DNA from: Haloarchaeobius sp. FL176
Lineage (GTDB): Archaea > Halobacteriota > Halobacteria > Halobacteriales > Natrialbaceae
Reading direction: 5' to 3'
DNA: 64,000 bases
Assembly: GCF_024609245.1 (NCBI RefSeq)
Contig: NZ_JANJYH010000015.1
Coordinates: 1 to 64,000 of the forward strand
Under the pieces are notes generated by a model. The model saw only the letters and a program-made list of their open reading frames with translations. It had not been told where the DNA came from and did no database searches. Shown in pieces: positions 37,992-46,795 of the stretch (positions within the stretch are counted from its first letter, which is position 1; every line of letters starts with the position of its first letter). The position numbers and the translations under genes are program-made.

Positions 37992-39941
37992 TCACTCCGC
38001 GTAGATGTCGTCGATGAGCTCGTCGTGGACGTCGATGATGTTCCGACGCTTCTTCTTCATCGTCGGCGTCAGCAGGTCGTTCTCCTCGGTGAACTCCTCG
38101 GTGACCAGTCGGAACTGCTTGATCTGTTCGTGTGTCTCGAACTGCGGGTTGATGCGGTCGACCTCTTCCCGGACGCGGTTCTGGACGTACTCGTGCTCGA
38201 CGGCCGCCTCGTCGTCGTCGGGGATGTCGGTGCCGTTCTCGGCAGCCTCGTCGCGGAGCCGCTCGAGGTTCGGCACCATGAGCGCGCCGACGAACTTCTC
38301 GCCGTCGCCGACGACCATGCACTGCTCGACGACCTGCGAGGCCGCGAAGGCGTCCTCGATGGGCGCGGGCGCGACGTTCTTGCCGGTCGAGAGCACGAGG
38401 ATCTGCTTCGAGCGCTCGCGGAACTCGATGTAGCCGTCGGGGCGCTTGTGGACGATGTCGCCGGTGCGGAACCAGCGCTTGCCGTCGATCTCGGTGAACG
38501 CCTGTGTCGTCTCGCCGGGCTTCTCCCAGTAGCCCTCGGTGACGTTGGGGCCGCGGACGAGCAGCTCGCCGACCTGTCCGGGGTCGTCGGCGAACGTCGC
38601 CTGCTCGACGACCTCCTCGTCGATGTGGACGTCGACGTCGACCAGCGGCGGGCCGATGGTGCCGATCTTCGGGGCCTCCGGCGGGTTGACGGCGAGCACG
38701 GGTGAGGTCTCCGTGAGGCCGTAGCCCTCCATGATTGGCAGGCCCATCGCGTGGTACAGCGCACAGAGCTCCGCCGAGAGCGAGCCGCCACCGCTGATGA
38801 GGAAGTCGACGTTCCCGCCCAGCGCCTCGCGCACCTTCTGGAACACCAGCCTGTCCGCGAGTCCGGCCTTCGCCCGGAGCGTGACGCCCGGATTCTCGGC
38901 CTCGTGGTACTCAACGCCGACGTCGGTCGCCCACTCGAAGATGCGCGAGCGCAGGCCGGAGGTCTCGGCCTGCTCGCGGATGGCGTCGTATATCTTCTCG
39001 TACACCCGGGGGACGCTCGTCGCCGCGTTGGGCTGGACGGCCGCGAAGTCGTCACGAATCGTGTCCGGATTCTCGGCGTAGCCGACGCAGGCACCCGAGG
39101 CGAACATCTCGAAGTGGCCCGCGAGCCGCTCGAACACGTGCGCCAGCGGCAGGTACGACACCGTCCGGGTGTTCTCGTCGATGACCGGGAGGTCGTCCTT
39201 GTCCGGACGCGGGCCGTACCGCTTCCTGATCTGGTTCACGTTCGCGCGGAAGTTCCCGTGGGTGAGCTGGACGCCCTTCGGCTGGCCCGTCGTGCCGGAG
39301 GTGTAGATGAGGCTCGCGAGGTCGTCCAGTTCGCGCGAGTCCACCCAGGACTCGTACTCGTCGCGGTCGAACAGCTCTGCGCCCCGGTCGTGGACGTCGC
39401 CGAGCGTGAGGATGTCGTCGCGCTCGTTGTGGCCGTCGAGGCGGTCCATCGAGACGATGAACTCGAGGTCGAGGTCCTCCTCCACTTCCAGAACGTGCGA
39501 CAGTGCGTCCGCGTTCTCGACGACGACCCCCGTCGCGTTCGGGTCGTCGAGCAGGTAGCGCACCTGCCGGGACGACGAGCCCGAGTACACGGTGGTGACG
39601 ACTGCGCCGGCCGAAAGCAGGCCGAAGTCGCACTGGGCCCACTCCATCCGCGTGTTGGAGAAGATACCGACGCGGTCGCCCGTGCCGACGCCGAGGTCGC
39701 GGAAGCCGGCGGCGAGGTGCCGGACGATGGTTCGCATGTCGTCGTAGCTGATGGCGCGGTACTCGCCGTCGGGCGCCGCCGGGACGACGGAGTCCGTCAG
39801 CGAACGGTCGTACACTCCGCCTTTGAACATCTGCGCCGGCCGGTCCGCGTGTCGCTCGGCGCTGTCCTCGAACATCCGGGCGAGGTTCGTCTCACCTGTC
39901 ACCTCGTCGGTGTACTCTCGCTCCGCCTCCTGCCAGTTCAT
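37992..39941 (-). CDS. Long-chain acyl-CoA synthetase (paralog 2)
   Basis: The 649-residue enzyme is the tandem paralog of the preceding one: it begins MNWQEAEREYTDEVTGETN, has YTSGTTGQPKGVQLTHGNF, GYGLTETSPV, FRTGDIVHKRPDGYIEFRER and LSTGKNVAPAPIE. The two genes are separated by 173 bases and each has a promoter-like TTTTTAT box (here 39966-39973 on the minus strand, 28 bases from the ATG). Divergence is mostly in the N-terminal substrate-binding region, which could reflect different acyl-chain preference. Confidence 0.93.
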   Translation of the reverse strand: MNWQEAEREYTDEVTGETNLARMFEDSAERHADRPAQMFKGGVYDRSLTDSVVPAAPDGEYRAISYDDMRTIVRHLAAGFRDLGVGTGDRVGIFSNTRMEWAQCDFGLLSAGAVVTTVYSGSSSRQVRYLLDDPNATGVVVENADALSHVLEVEEDLDLEFIVSMDRLDGHNERDDILTLGDVHDRGAELFDRDEYESWVDSRELDDLASLIYTSGTTGQPKGVQLTHGNFRANVNQIRKRYGPRPDKDDLPVIDENTRTVSYLPLAHVFERLAGHFEMFASGACVGYAENPDTIRDDFAAVQPNAATSVPRVYEKIYDAIREQAETSGLRSRIFEWATDVGVEYHEAENPGVTLRAKAGLADRLVFQKVREALGGNVDFLISGGGSLSAELCALYHAMGLPIMEGYGLTETSPVLAVNPPEAPKIGTIGPPLVDVDVHIDEEVVEQATFADDPGQVGELLVRGPNVTEGYWEKPGETTQAFTEIDGKRWFRTGDIVHKRPDGYIEFRERSKQILVLSTGKNVAPAPIEDAFAASQVVEQCMVVGDGEKFVGALMVPNLERLRDEAAENGTDIPDDDEAAVEHEYVQNRVREEVDRINPQFETHEQIKQFRLVTEEFTEENDLLTPTMKKKRRNIIDVHDELIDDIYAE

Positions 39942-39965
39942 ACCACACTCCTATACTGCAGAGGG

Positions 39966-39973
39966 GATAAAAA
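39966..39973 (-). promoter_or_regulatory. TATA box for acyl-CoA synthetase 2
   Basis: TTTTTATC on the minus strand lies 28 bases before the ATG at 39941, at the canonical position for a leaderless haloarchaeal transcript. An almost identical TTTTTATG lies 31 bases before paralog 1. Confidence 0.6.
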
Positions 39974-40015
39974 CACCTGAACTTTCGGTCAGTTTCTCCC
40001 CGACGGCAACACCGC

Positions 40016-40927
40016 TTACTCGTCCTGGCTGTCGAGGTACCGGAGCACGCCCCGGACGTTCATGCCAGTCTCGCCCCGGGCCTTGCGTTGGCCCCAGAGC
40101 TCGGCCATCTCCGTCGTCTCCACGAAGTGCTCGATGACGGCCTCGTCGTCGGTCAGCTCGTCGCGCTTCTCCGCGACGGCCGCGACCCAGGACTCCAGCC
40201 GGCCCTCGTACTCGGTGAGCCGGTCGTCCGTCTCGGCGGGCCCGAAGTGCGGGTACAGCAGCGTCGACGGCTCGAACGACCGGATGGTCTCCACGTCGGC
40301 GAGCGCCTGCTCGAGGTCGAACTGCGGCGGCGGCGTCGTCTCGCGTACCACGTCGAGGTTCGGGACGTAGATGCCCGCCGCGTCGGCCGTGAACACCGCG
40401 TCGTTCGCGGGGTCGTGGAACACGTGCTGGTGGGGTGCGTGTCCCGGCGCGTGGGCCGCACGGAGTTCCCTGTCCCCGAGGTCGATGGCGTCGCCGTCGG
40501 CCAGCGTCTCGATGCGCTCCTCGGGGACCGGCTCCGGCTCGGTGTACCACTCGATCTGGTCGCCGACCGCGGCCTTCGTCCCCTCCCAGAGCCGCGCCGG
40601 GTCAGCGAGGTGGCGTGCGCCCTGCTCGTGCACCCAGACCGTCGCGTTCTCGCACGCGTCGGCGAGGAAGCCAGCCCCGCCCGCGTGGTCGAGGTGGACG
40701 TGCGTGACCACGAGATGTTCGACCGCCTCGGGCGCGATGCCGAGCTCGTCCAGCGCGTCGAGGATGCGGTCGTGGTGGGTGCCGATGCCGGTGTCGACGA
40801 GGGCGACCTCGTCGGCGTCGAGGATGTAGACCGCGCCGTATTCGGCGGTGCCGTACATCCCGGTGTCGACGTAGTACAGGTCGGAGCACTCGCCCGTCGT
40901 GACTTCGTTCACGTCGCCTGCTGTCAT
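40016..40927 (-). CDS. Metallo-beta-lactamase-fold hydrolase, glyoxalase II-like
   Basis: The 303-residue protein has THVHLDHAGG (near residue 72), a later H in APGHAPHQHVF, and an aspartate in FTADAAGIYV; these form the dinuclear metal site of glyoxalase II-type hydrolases. A C-terminal segment of about 90 residues (FEPSTLLYPHFGPAET onward) is seen in thioester or ester hydrolases acting on larger substrates. It starts 149 bases from the divergent aldehyde dehydrogenase. Substrate unknown. Confidence 0.82.
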   Translation of the reverse strand: MTAGDVNEVTTGECSDLYYVDTGMYGTAEYGAVYILDADEVALVDTGIGTHHDRILDALDELGIAPEAVEHLVVTHVHLDHAGGAGFLADACENATVWVHEQGARHLADPARLWEGTKAAVGDQIEWYTEPEPVPEERIETLADGDAIDLGDRELRAAHAPGHAPHQHVFHDPANDAVFTADAAGIYVPNLDVVRETTPPPQFDLEQALADVETIRSFEPSTLLYPHFGPAETDDRLTEYEGRLESWVAAVAEKRDELTDDEAVIEHFVETTEMAELWGQRKARGETGMNVRGVLRYLDSQDE

Positions 40928-41075
40928 ACGTGGTGGCGCGTGCCCACGGGTGAAAAGTGTGTCTCGTGGGCGGCCGCGCCCGGCCGATTCCGGGGTCGGA
41001 CGGGTGAGCATCGAGACCCGGCGCGCCTTGCCACGCTCCGGTACTACTAATCCGCCTGACGCCGAACTACCGTCT

Positions 41076-42527
41076 ATGGCATACGACGGCCCAACACAGC
41101 TGTACATCGACGGCGAATGGACGGACGCGCCGTCCGGCGAGACCATCGAGACGCACGACCCGGCGACAGAGGAGCTGTACGCCGAGGTGGCCGCGGCGGA
41201 CGCCGAGGACGTCGACCGCGCGGTCGAGGCTGCGGAGGCGGCGGCGGCCCACGACAGCGAGTGGAGCCGCATGGGACCGAGCGAGCGCGGACAGCACCTC
41301 CACGCGATGGCCGACGCCATCGAGGCGATGGACGAAGAGATCGGGCTCGTCGAGTCCCACGACAACGGCAAGACGCCGTTCGAGGCGTCCATCGACGTCG
41401 GCATGGTCGTCGACACGTTCCGCTACTACGCCGGCTGGACCGACAAGATACAGGGCGACACCATCCCCGTGGACGGGCCGCGCCTGAACTACACACGCCG
41501 GGAGCCGCTGGGTGTCACCGCCCACATCAGCCCGTGGAACTACCCGTTCCAGCTCGCCGGCCGCTCGCTCGCGCCCGCGCTGGCCGCCGGCAACACGGCC
41601 ATCCTGAAGCCCTCGAGCGAGACGCCGCTGTCGGCGCTGTACTACGCGAAGGCCGCCGACGAGGCCGGCCTGCCCGACGGCGTGTTCAACGTGCTGCCCG
41701 GGCGCGGGAGCACGGCCGGTGACGCGCTCGCCAGCCACGAGGGCGTCGAGCACGTCGCGTTCACCGGCTCGACCTCCATCGGCAAGCACGTCATGGAGAC
41801 CGCGAGCGAGCACGTCACCGGCGTCACGCTCGAACTCGGCGGCAAGGGCCCGAACGTCGTCTTCCCGGACGCCGACCTCGACGCCACCTCGAAGGGCGTC
41901 CGCAACGGCATCTTCATGAACTGCGGACAGATGTGCTGGGCCGGCTCGCGCCTGGTCGTCCACGAGGACGTCCACGACGAGCTGGTCGAGATGGTCTGTG
42001 AGATGGCCGAGGCGATGCCGCTCGGCTCCGGCATCGACGACGACGGCCGGATGGGGCCGCAGGTCTCCGCCAGCCAGCAGGACGAGGTCCTCTCGTACAT
42101 CGAGCAGGGCGTCGAGGAGGGCGCGACCGTCGCCGCCGGCGGCGGCGTCCCCGACGACAAGGACGTCGGCCACTTCGTCGAGCCGACCGTGCTGACCGAC
42201 GTGACCAACGACATGACCGTCGCCCGCGAGGAGATCTTCGGGCCGGTGCTCTCGGTCATCGAGTTCAGCGACGAGGAGGAGGGTATCGAGATCGCCAACG
42301 ACTCGCCGTACGGCCTGATGTCCGGCATCTGGACGAACGACATCAAGCGCGCCCACCGCGTCGCCGAGCGCCTGGAGTACGGCATGGTCTCCATCAACGA
42401 GTACCCCGTCACCTTCCCGCAGACGCCCTTCGGCGGCTACAAGGAGTCCGGCTACGGCCGCGAACAGGGCGAGGAGGCCATCAAGGAGTACACGCAGGTC
42501 AAGAACGTCAACGTCAACCTGTACTGA
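41076..42527 (+). CDS. Aldehyde dehydrogenase family protein
   Basis: The 483-residue NAD(P)-dependent enzyme oxidises aldehydes to acids. Cofactor motif FTGSTSIGKHV, catalytic glutamate in LELGGKGPN, catalytic cysteine in NCGQMCWAGSR, and EEIFGPVLSV near the C-terminus; LGVTAHISPWNYPFQLA starts the Rossmann region. Family relatives use betaine aldehyde, succinate semialdehyde and others, so I do not assign a substrate. ATG at 41076 follows a TATA-like tactactaatcc by about 28 bases. A hairpin (42694-42719) lies between its stop and the convergent oxidase. Confidence 0.93.
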   Translation: MAYDGPTQLYIDGEWTDAPSGETIETHDPATEELYAEVAAADAEDVDRAVEAAEAAAAHDSEWSRMGPSERGQHLHAMADAIEAMDEEIGLVESHDNGKTPFEASIDVGMVVDTFRYYAGWTDKIQGDTIPVDGPRLNYTRREPLGVTAHISPWNYPFQLAGRSLAPALAAGNTAILKPSSETPLSALYYAKAADEAGLPDGVFNVLPGRGSTAGDALASHEGVEHVAFTGSTSIGKHVMETASEHVTGVTLELGGKGPNVVFPDADLDATSKGVRNGIFMNCGQMCWAGSRLVVHEDVHDELVEMVCEMAEAMPLGSGIDDDGRMGPQVSASQQDEVLSYIEQGVEEGATVAAGGGVPDDKDVGHFVEPTVLTDVTNDMTVAREEIFGPVLSVIEFSDEEEGIEIANDSPYGLMSGIWTNDIKRAHRVAERLEYGMVSINEYPVTFPQTPFGGYKESGYGREQGEEAIKEYTQVKNVNVNLY

Positions 42528-42693
42528 GCCGGCCGAGTACGACCGGGACTACTGAAGCGACGCCGCCGATTCTCAGTCGCTTGGAATCGGCCGCCCCCTC
42601 TTTTGCTCCGCACTTCGAGTCACCGACTGGGCCGAGCCATCTGCGCCTATCTGCATGTTCGTTGGACCGGACTGACTCGGCCCTTGCACCCAT

Positions 42694-42719
42694 CCGGGTC
42701 GGACTCCCGACCGACCCGG
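42694..42719. terminator. Hairpin between convergent genes
   Basis: CCGGGTCGG (42694-42702) and CCGACCCGG (42711-42719) form a perfect 9-bp stem around an 8-base loop. It lies in the 261-base gap between the convergent aldehyde dehydrogenase and lactone oxidase genes, where both transcripts should end. The rest of the gap is C/T-rich with no gene. Confidence 0.45.
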
Positions 42720-42788
42720 ACTGCCTGCTGAATCCACCACCAACCGACTCTCTCTTCCCGTGCCTTCTTCGAGCCCCGGGCGACGGCC

Positions 42789-44081
42789 TCACTCGACGCC
42801 GAACACGTCGCGCAGGTGCTCGTTCAGGAACGCGCCGTCGGGGTCGAGTTCTCGCCGGACCGACTGGAACGCGTCCCAGCGCGGGTACCGCTCCGCGAGC
42901 GTAGCGGCGTCGGCGGTGTGGAGTTTCCCCCAGTGCGGGCGGCCGCCGAACTCCCGGAAGACGGCCTCGCAGCGGTCGAAGTACTCTCGATAGGCCTTCC
43001 GGTGGTAGGTGTGGACCGCGACGAACGCGGAGTCACGGGCGTGGGCGGGGCTCAACAGGGGCTGGTCGCCACCGACGAAGCGCACCTCGACGGGGAACTG
43101 GACGTGACGGTCACCGTCGGCGATCGCGCGGATGCGACGGACGACCGGCACCACCTCGTCGGCGGGGACGCCGTACTCCATCTCGCTGAACCGGACCTCG
43201 CGGGCGTTCGCGAACACCTCGTAGCTCGGGCCGACCTCTGTCTTGTCCGAGAGCGTCGCCGCAGCGAGCTTCGCACCGGTGGGAGCCGTCACGGGTGCGT
43301 GGGTCCCGACCCGACAGATGGTCTCCCAGGCGGCGTTCTCGACCCGGTCGCCGAGCGTGTCGAACCGGCCCGTGCCGGGGTCGCCGGTCCCAGCGGGCTT
43401 GCGGTCGTACGTCTTCACGAGCGCGGTGTCGGTGTGGGGGAACCAGAAGAACTCCCACTGGTCGTGGTCGGTGTGGTAGCGGTCGACGTCGGTGAGCACC
43501 GCGTCGAGGGGACGGGCCTCGCGCCGGAGTCGCAGGTCGTAGGCGGGGACGACCGACAGCGTCACCGTCGAGAGCACGCCGAGTGCGCCCAGTGAGACGC
43601 GAGCCGCCTCGAACAACGTCGAGTCACCGTCAGCGTCGAGTTCATGGACGCTCCCGTCGGCGGTGACGAGCCGACAACCGACGACCTGCGACGAGAGCGT
43701 CCCGAAGTCGAGGCCGGTGCCGTGGGTGCCGGTGCCGACCGCGCCCGCGATCGTCTGGCGGTCGATGTCGCCCAGATTCGCCATCGCCAGCCCGTGGTCG
43801 GCGAGCTCTCGGTTCAGCGTCGCCAGCGTCGTACCGGCGCGGACGGTCACCTCCTCCGCGTCGCGGTCGACCGCTACCACACCGGTGAACCGCTCCAGCG
43901 AGAGGAGCACGTCGTCGGTGGGGACGAGCCCGGTGAACGAGTGCCCGGAGCCGACGATACGGACGGTGTCGCCGGCGTCGACGCTACTGGCGACGAGTTC
44001 GCGCAGGTCGGCCTCGGTCTCCGGGCGCGCGAGGACGGTCGGCTCGCAGCTCGCCGTCCCGCCCCAGTTGCGCCAGCTCAC
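42789..44081 (-). CDS. Aldonolactone-oxidase-like FAD enzyme
   Basis: The 430-residue flavoprotein belongs to the VAO family near L-gulono- and D-arabinono-1,4-lactone oxidases. Residues 1-180 form the FAD domain with RIVGSGHSFTGL (H47, the position that can bind FAD covalently) and ATTLATLNREL; the second half ends with the family motif HWGK in RPHWGKLHT. The GTG at 44081 overlaps the upstream stop by 4 bases (GTGA), giving WRNWGG at residue 3 as in relatives; an ATG at 44090 is less likely. It is translationally coupled to the racemase-like gene. Substrate unknown. Confidence 0.85.
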   Translation of the reverse strand: MSWRNWGGTASCEPTVLARPETEADLRELVASSVDAGDTVRIVGSGHSFTGLVPTDDVLLSLERFTGVVAVDRDAEEVTVRAGTTLATLNRELADHGLAMANLGDIDRQTIAGAVGTGTHGTGLDFGTLSSQVVGCRLVTADGSVHELDADGDSTLFEAARVSLGALGVLSTVTLSVVPAYDLRLRREARPLDAVLTDVDRYHTDHDQWEFFWFPHTDTALVKTYDRKPAGTGDPGTGRFDTLGDRVENAAWETICRVGTHAPVTAPTGAKLAAATLSDKTEVGPSYEVFANAREVRFSEMEYGVPADEVVPVVRRIRAIADGDRHVQFPVEVRFVGGDQPLLSPAHARDSAFVAVHTYHRKAYREYFDRCEAVFREFGGRPHWGKLHTADAATLAERYPRWDAFQSVRRELDPDGAFLNEHLRDVFGVE

Positions 44082-45274
44082 AGGAAACACCGTCCGTCGC
44101 CGCGGTAGGTCGGGACCGTCTCGACGACCGCCCCGTCGCGGACGAGGTGCAGGTCGCGGAACCGTTCGCAGAGCTCGCCTGCCTTCGCGTGGCGGAACAC
44201 GACCGGGTCCCCGAGCGAGAGGTCGACGGGACCGTCGTACTGGACGGGCGTCTGTACCTCCCCTGCGCCCTCGCCGTCGAGCAGGGTCGCGCCCGCCGGG
44301 TAGGTCGGGACCGGCTGCTTGTCCACGCCCGGTGGTCCCGACGCCTCGTACCCCCCGCCGCGGCAGGTGTAGATGTCAGGGTCGGGTCGGCGGGTCACCG
44401 CGACGGCGAAGCCGGCGGCCGGCTCGTGCTGGAACCGCCGGTAGTGGTCGAACAGTGCGGGGCTGTAGAAGCCGGAGCCGACGGTCACTTCGGTCACGCT
44501 CGGGTCGGCCGCGGTGAACTCCACGGTGCCCGTACCGCCGCCGTTGACCAGCGACACCTCGTGGCCGGCGTCGCGCAGCGCGTCGACGACGGCACCGCGG
44601 CGTTCGCGGAGGCGGGGACGCGAGCGACGCTTGAGGAACCTGACGACGGCGTTCATCAGCCGGTTGTTCGAGGGGTCGTCGTCGGGCAGCCCGGCGAGCT
44701 GGGCCTCGTAGCCCATCACGCCGGCGAAGCTGACGCCGTCGGCGTCGGCGATGCTGCCGGCAACGTCGAGCGCCGCGGCCGGGGACCGGACGCCGGACCG
44801 TCGCACGCCGAAGTGGACCGAGAGGTGTTCCGTCGACATGTCGACGTCGAGGATGACTGGAACGGTAACGTCGTGCTCGCGGGCGACTGACGCGACGCGG
44901 TCGACGTGCTCGGCGCTGTCGACCATCACCTGCACGTCGGTGCCGTCGCCCAGAGCGTCACAGACCGCGTCGAGTTCGGCGCGCTCCCAGAGCGGGTAGG
45001 CGACCAGCAGGTCGTCGAAGTCGTGGGCGGCGAGGTGGGCGGCCTCCAGCCCGGAGAAGCACATGAGGCCCTGGAAACAGTCGTCGAAGGCGAGGACGCG
45101 GTCGAGGACGGCGCGACAGCGGACGGACTTGCTGGCGACCCGGACTGGTGTCCCGTCGGCGCGGTCGCGGACGGTCGCCGCGTTCGTCTCCAGCAGGTCG
45201 AGGTCGACGAAGGCGCCGGGGAGCGTCTCGTCTGAGAGGGCGGTCCGGTAGTCGTCGTACTGGTCGACGGTCAC
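44078..45274 (-). CDS. Alanine racemase/D-threonine aldolase-like PLP protein
   Basis: Fold-type III PLP enzyme of about 398 residues. The PLP lysine is in RVASKSVRC (N-terminal TIM barrel), with GLMCFSGLEAA, HFGVRRSGV and VNGGGTGTVEF following the D-serine dehydratase/D-threonine aldolase layout; the C-terminal beta domain has RHAKAGELCERF, where His and Cys can bind zinc. The start is uncertain: GTG at 45274 (given) or GTG at 45313, which is 13 codons longer and coincides with the start predicted from TATA CATTTATG at 45332-45339. The stop overlaps the oxidase start. Confidence 0.8.
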   Translation of the reverse strand: MTVDQYDDYRTALSDETLPGAFVDLDLLETNAATVRDRADGTPVRVASKSVRCRAVLDRVLAFDDCFQGLMCFSGLEAAHLAAHDFDDLLVAYPLWERAELDAVCDALGDGTDVQVMVDSAEHVDRVASVAREHDVTVPVILDVDMSTEHLSVHFGVRRSGVRSPAAALDVAGSIADADGVSFAGVMGYEAQLAGLPDDDPSNNRLMNAVVRFLKRRSRPRLRERRGAVVDALRDAGHEVSLVNGGGTGTVEFTAADPSVTEVTVGSGFYSPALFDHYRRFQHEPAAGFAVAVTRRPDPDIYTCRGGGYEASGPPGVDKQPVPTYPAGATLLDGEGAGEVQTPVQYDGPVDLSLGDPVVFRHAKAGELCERFRDLHLVRDGAVVETVPTYRGDGRCFL

Positions 45275-45310
45275 GGTGGACCAACCGTCGCGTGGGGGAC
45301 GTTCATGACT

Positions 45311-45324
45311 CACACGGCCGTGTG
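45311..45324. promoter_or_regulatory. Palindromic operator candidate at predicted transcription start
   Basis: CACACGGCCGTGTG is a perfect 14-bp palindrome located between the TATA box (45332-45339, minus strand) and the first coding positions of the racemase-like gene, overlapping the expected transcription start. A bound dimeric repressor here would block transcription of the racemase-oxidase operon. A neighbouring near-palindrome GTGGCGGCCAC follows at 45322-45332. No regulator gene is adjacent. Confidence 0.45.
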
Positions 45325-45331
45325 GCGGCCA

Positions 45332-45339
45332 CATAAATG
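45332..45339 (-). promoter_or_regulatory. TATA box for racemase-oxidase operon
   Basis: The minus strand reads CATTTATG about 25 bases before the GTG at 45313, suggesting either a leaderless start there or a leader of about 38 bases to the GTG at 45274. Confidence 0.5.
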
Positions 45340-45466
45340 TATTCGGAGCCGACATGCTGCCCGGCATCGGAACGACGTCTGTGGTCCACGTCGGCACACC
45401 GGTGATTCCACCCAATATTGCCGTAACTGAGGGTTATACCAGCTTGCAGGAATATGCACCACATAC

Positions 45467-46795
45467 ATGAACGACGACGCCAGCTTCGACACCCGTGCGC
45501 TCCACGCGGGCGGGGAGGTGGACCCAGCAACAGGGGCCCGCGCGCCCCCCATCTACCAGACCACCTCGTACACGTTTCCGGACGCCGACGACGCTGCCGC
45601 CCGGTACGCGCTCGACCGCGACGACCACGTCTACTCCCGCATCTCCAACCCGACGGTCGACCGCCTCGAGGAGCGGCTCGCCTCGCTCCACGGCGCGCCC
45701 GGTGCGACCGCCACCGCCAGCGGCATGGCGGCGCTGGACGCCCTGACACTCGTCCTGGCCGAGGCCGGCGACACCGTCGTCTGCTCCACGGACACCTACG
45801 GCGGCACGACCTCGTACCTCTCGAACATCGCCCCCCGACGCGGCATCGAGACCACGTTCGTCGAGACGCTCGACTACGACGCCTACGTCGACGCCATCGA
45901 CGATGACACCGCGTACGTCCACGTCGAGACGGTCGGCAACCCCTCGCTGGTGACGCCCGACTTCGAGCGCGTCGCCGAACTCGCCCACGCGAACGACGTA
46001 CCCCTCGTCGTCGACAACACGTTCGCCACCCCGCACCTCTGTCGGCCGCTCGAACACGGCGCCGACGTGGTCTGGGAGTCGACGACGAAGTGGCTCCACG
46101 GCTCGGGCACGACCGTCGGCGGCGTCGTCGTCGACGGCGGCACGTTCGACTGGGCGGCCGGCGGCTACGACGAGCTCGCGGGCGAGAGCCCGGGCTACGA
46201 CGGCGTCGACTTCTCCGAGCGCTTCGACGCACCCCTTGCGAAGGCCGTGCAGTACCGGTCGCTCCGCGCGCTCGGCAACGGGCAGTCGCCGTTCGACGCC
46301 TGGCAGACCCTCCAGGGCATCGAGACGCTCCCGCTCCGGATGGACCGCCACTGCGAGAACGCCGCCGTCCTCGCGGAGTACCTCGACGACCACCCCGACG
46401 TGGCGTGGGTCTCCCACCCGGGCCTCGACTCGCACCCGACCCACGGGAACGCCAGCCGGTACCTCGCCGACTACGGCGGGATGCTCACCTTCGGGCTGGA
46501 GAACGGCTACACCGGCGGGAAGCGCTTCTGCGAGGCCGTCGAGCTGGTCTCGTTCCTCGCCAACGTCGGCGACGCGAAGTCGCTCGTCATCCACCCCGCG
46601 AGTACGACCCACGCCCAGCTGACCGAGGCAGAGCAGCGCGACGCCGGGGTGACGCCCGACCTGCTGCGCTTCTCGGTCGGCACCGAGGACCCGACTGACC
46701 TGCTGGCCGACGTCGAGCAGGCCATCGATGCGGCGACGGACGCCGAGGGTGACGGCGCGGCCGGCACGGCCGAGGGGACGGAGGCCACGCGATGA
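45467..46795 (+). CDS. O-acetylhomoserine sulfhydrylase-like PLP enzyme (MetY 1)
   Basis: The 442-residue Cys/Met-metabolism PLP enzyme replaces the acetyl group of O-acetylhomoserine with sulfide or a thiol. The PLP lysine is in [12 protein letters not shown]; other blocks are [38 protein letters not shown] and [14 protein letters not shown]. An acidic, Ala/Gly-rich tail follows residue 430. The ATG at 45467 is about 31 bases after TATA-like gggttatacc. Its stop overlaps the metX start by 4 bases, coupling it to the enzyme that makes its substrate. Confidence 0.93.
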   Translation: MNDDASFDTRALHAGGEVDPATGARAPPIYQTTSYTFPDADDAAARYALDRDDHVYSRISNPTVDRLEERLASLHGAPGATATASGMAALDALTLVLAEAGDTVVCSTDTYGGTTSYLSNIAPRRGIETTFVETLDYDAYVDAIDDDTAYVHVETVGNPSLVTPDFERVAELAHANDVPLVVDNTFATPHLCRPLEHGADVVWESTTKWLHGSGTTVGGVVVDGGTFDWAAGGYDELAGESPGYDGVDFSERFDAPLAKAVQYRSLRALGNGQSPFDAWQTLQGIETLPLRMDRHCENAAVLAEYLDDHPDVAWVSHPGLDSHPTHGNASRYLADYGGMLTFGLENGYTGGKRFCEAVELVSFLANVGDAKSLVIHPASTTHAQLTEAEQRDAGVTPDLLRFSVGTEDPTDLLADVEQAIDAATDAEGDGAAGTAEGTEATR

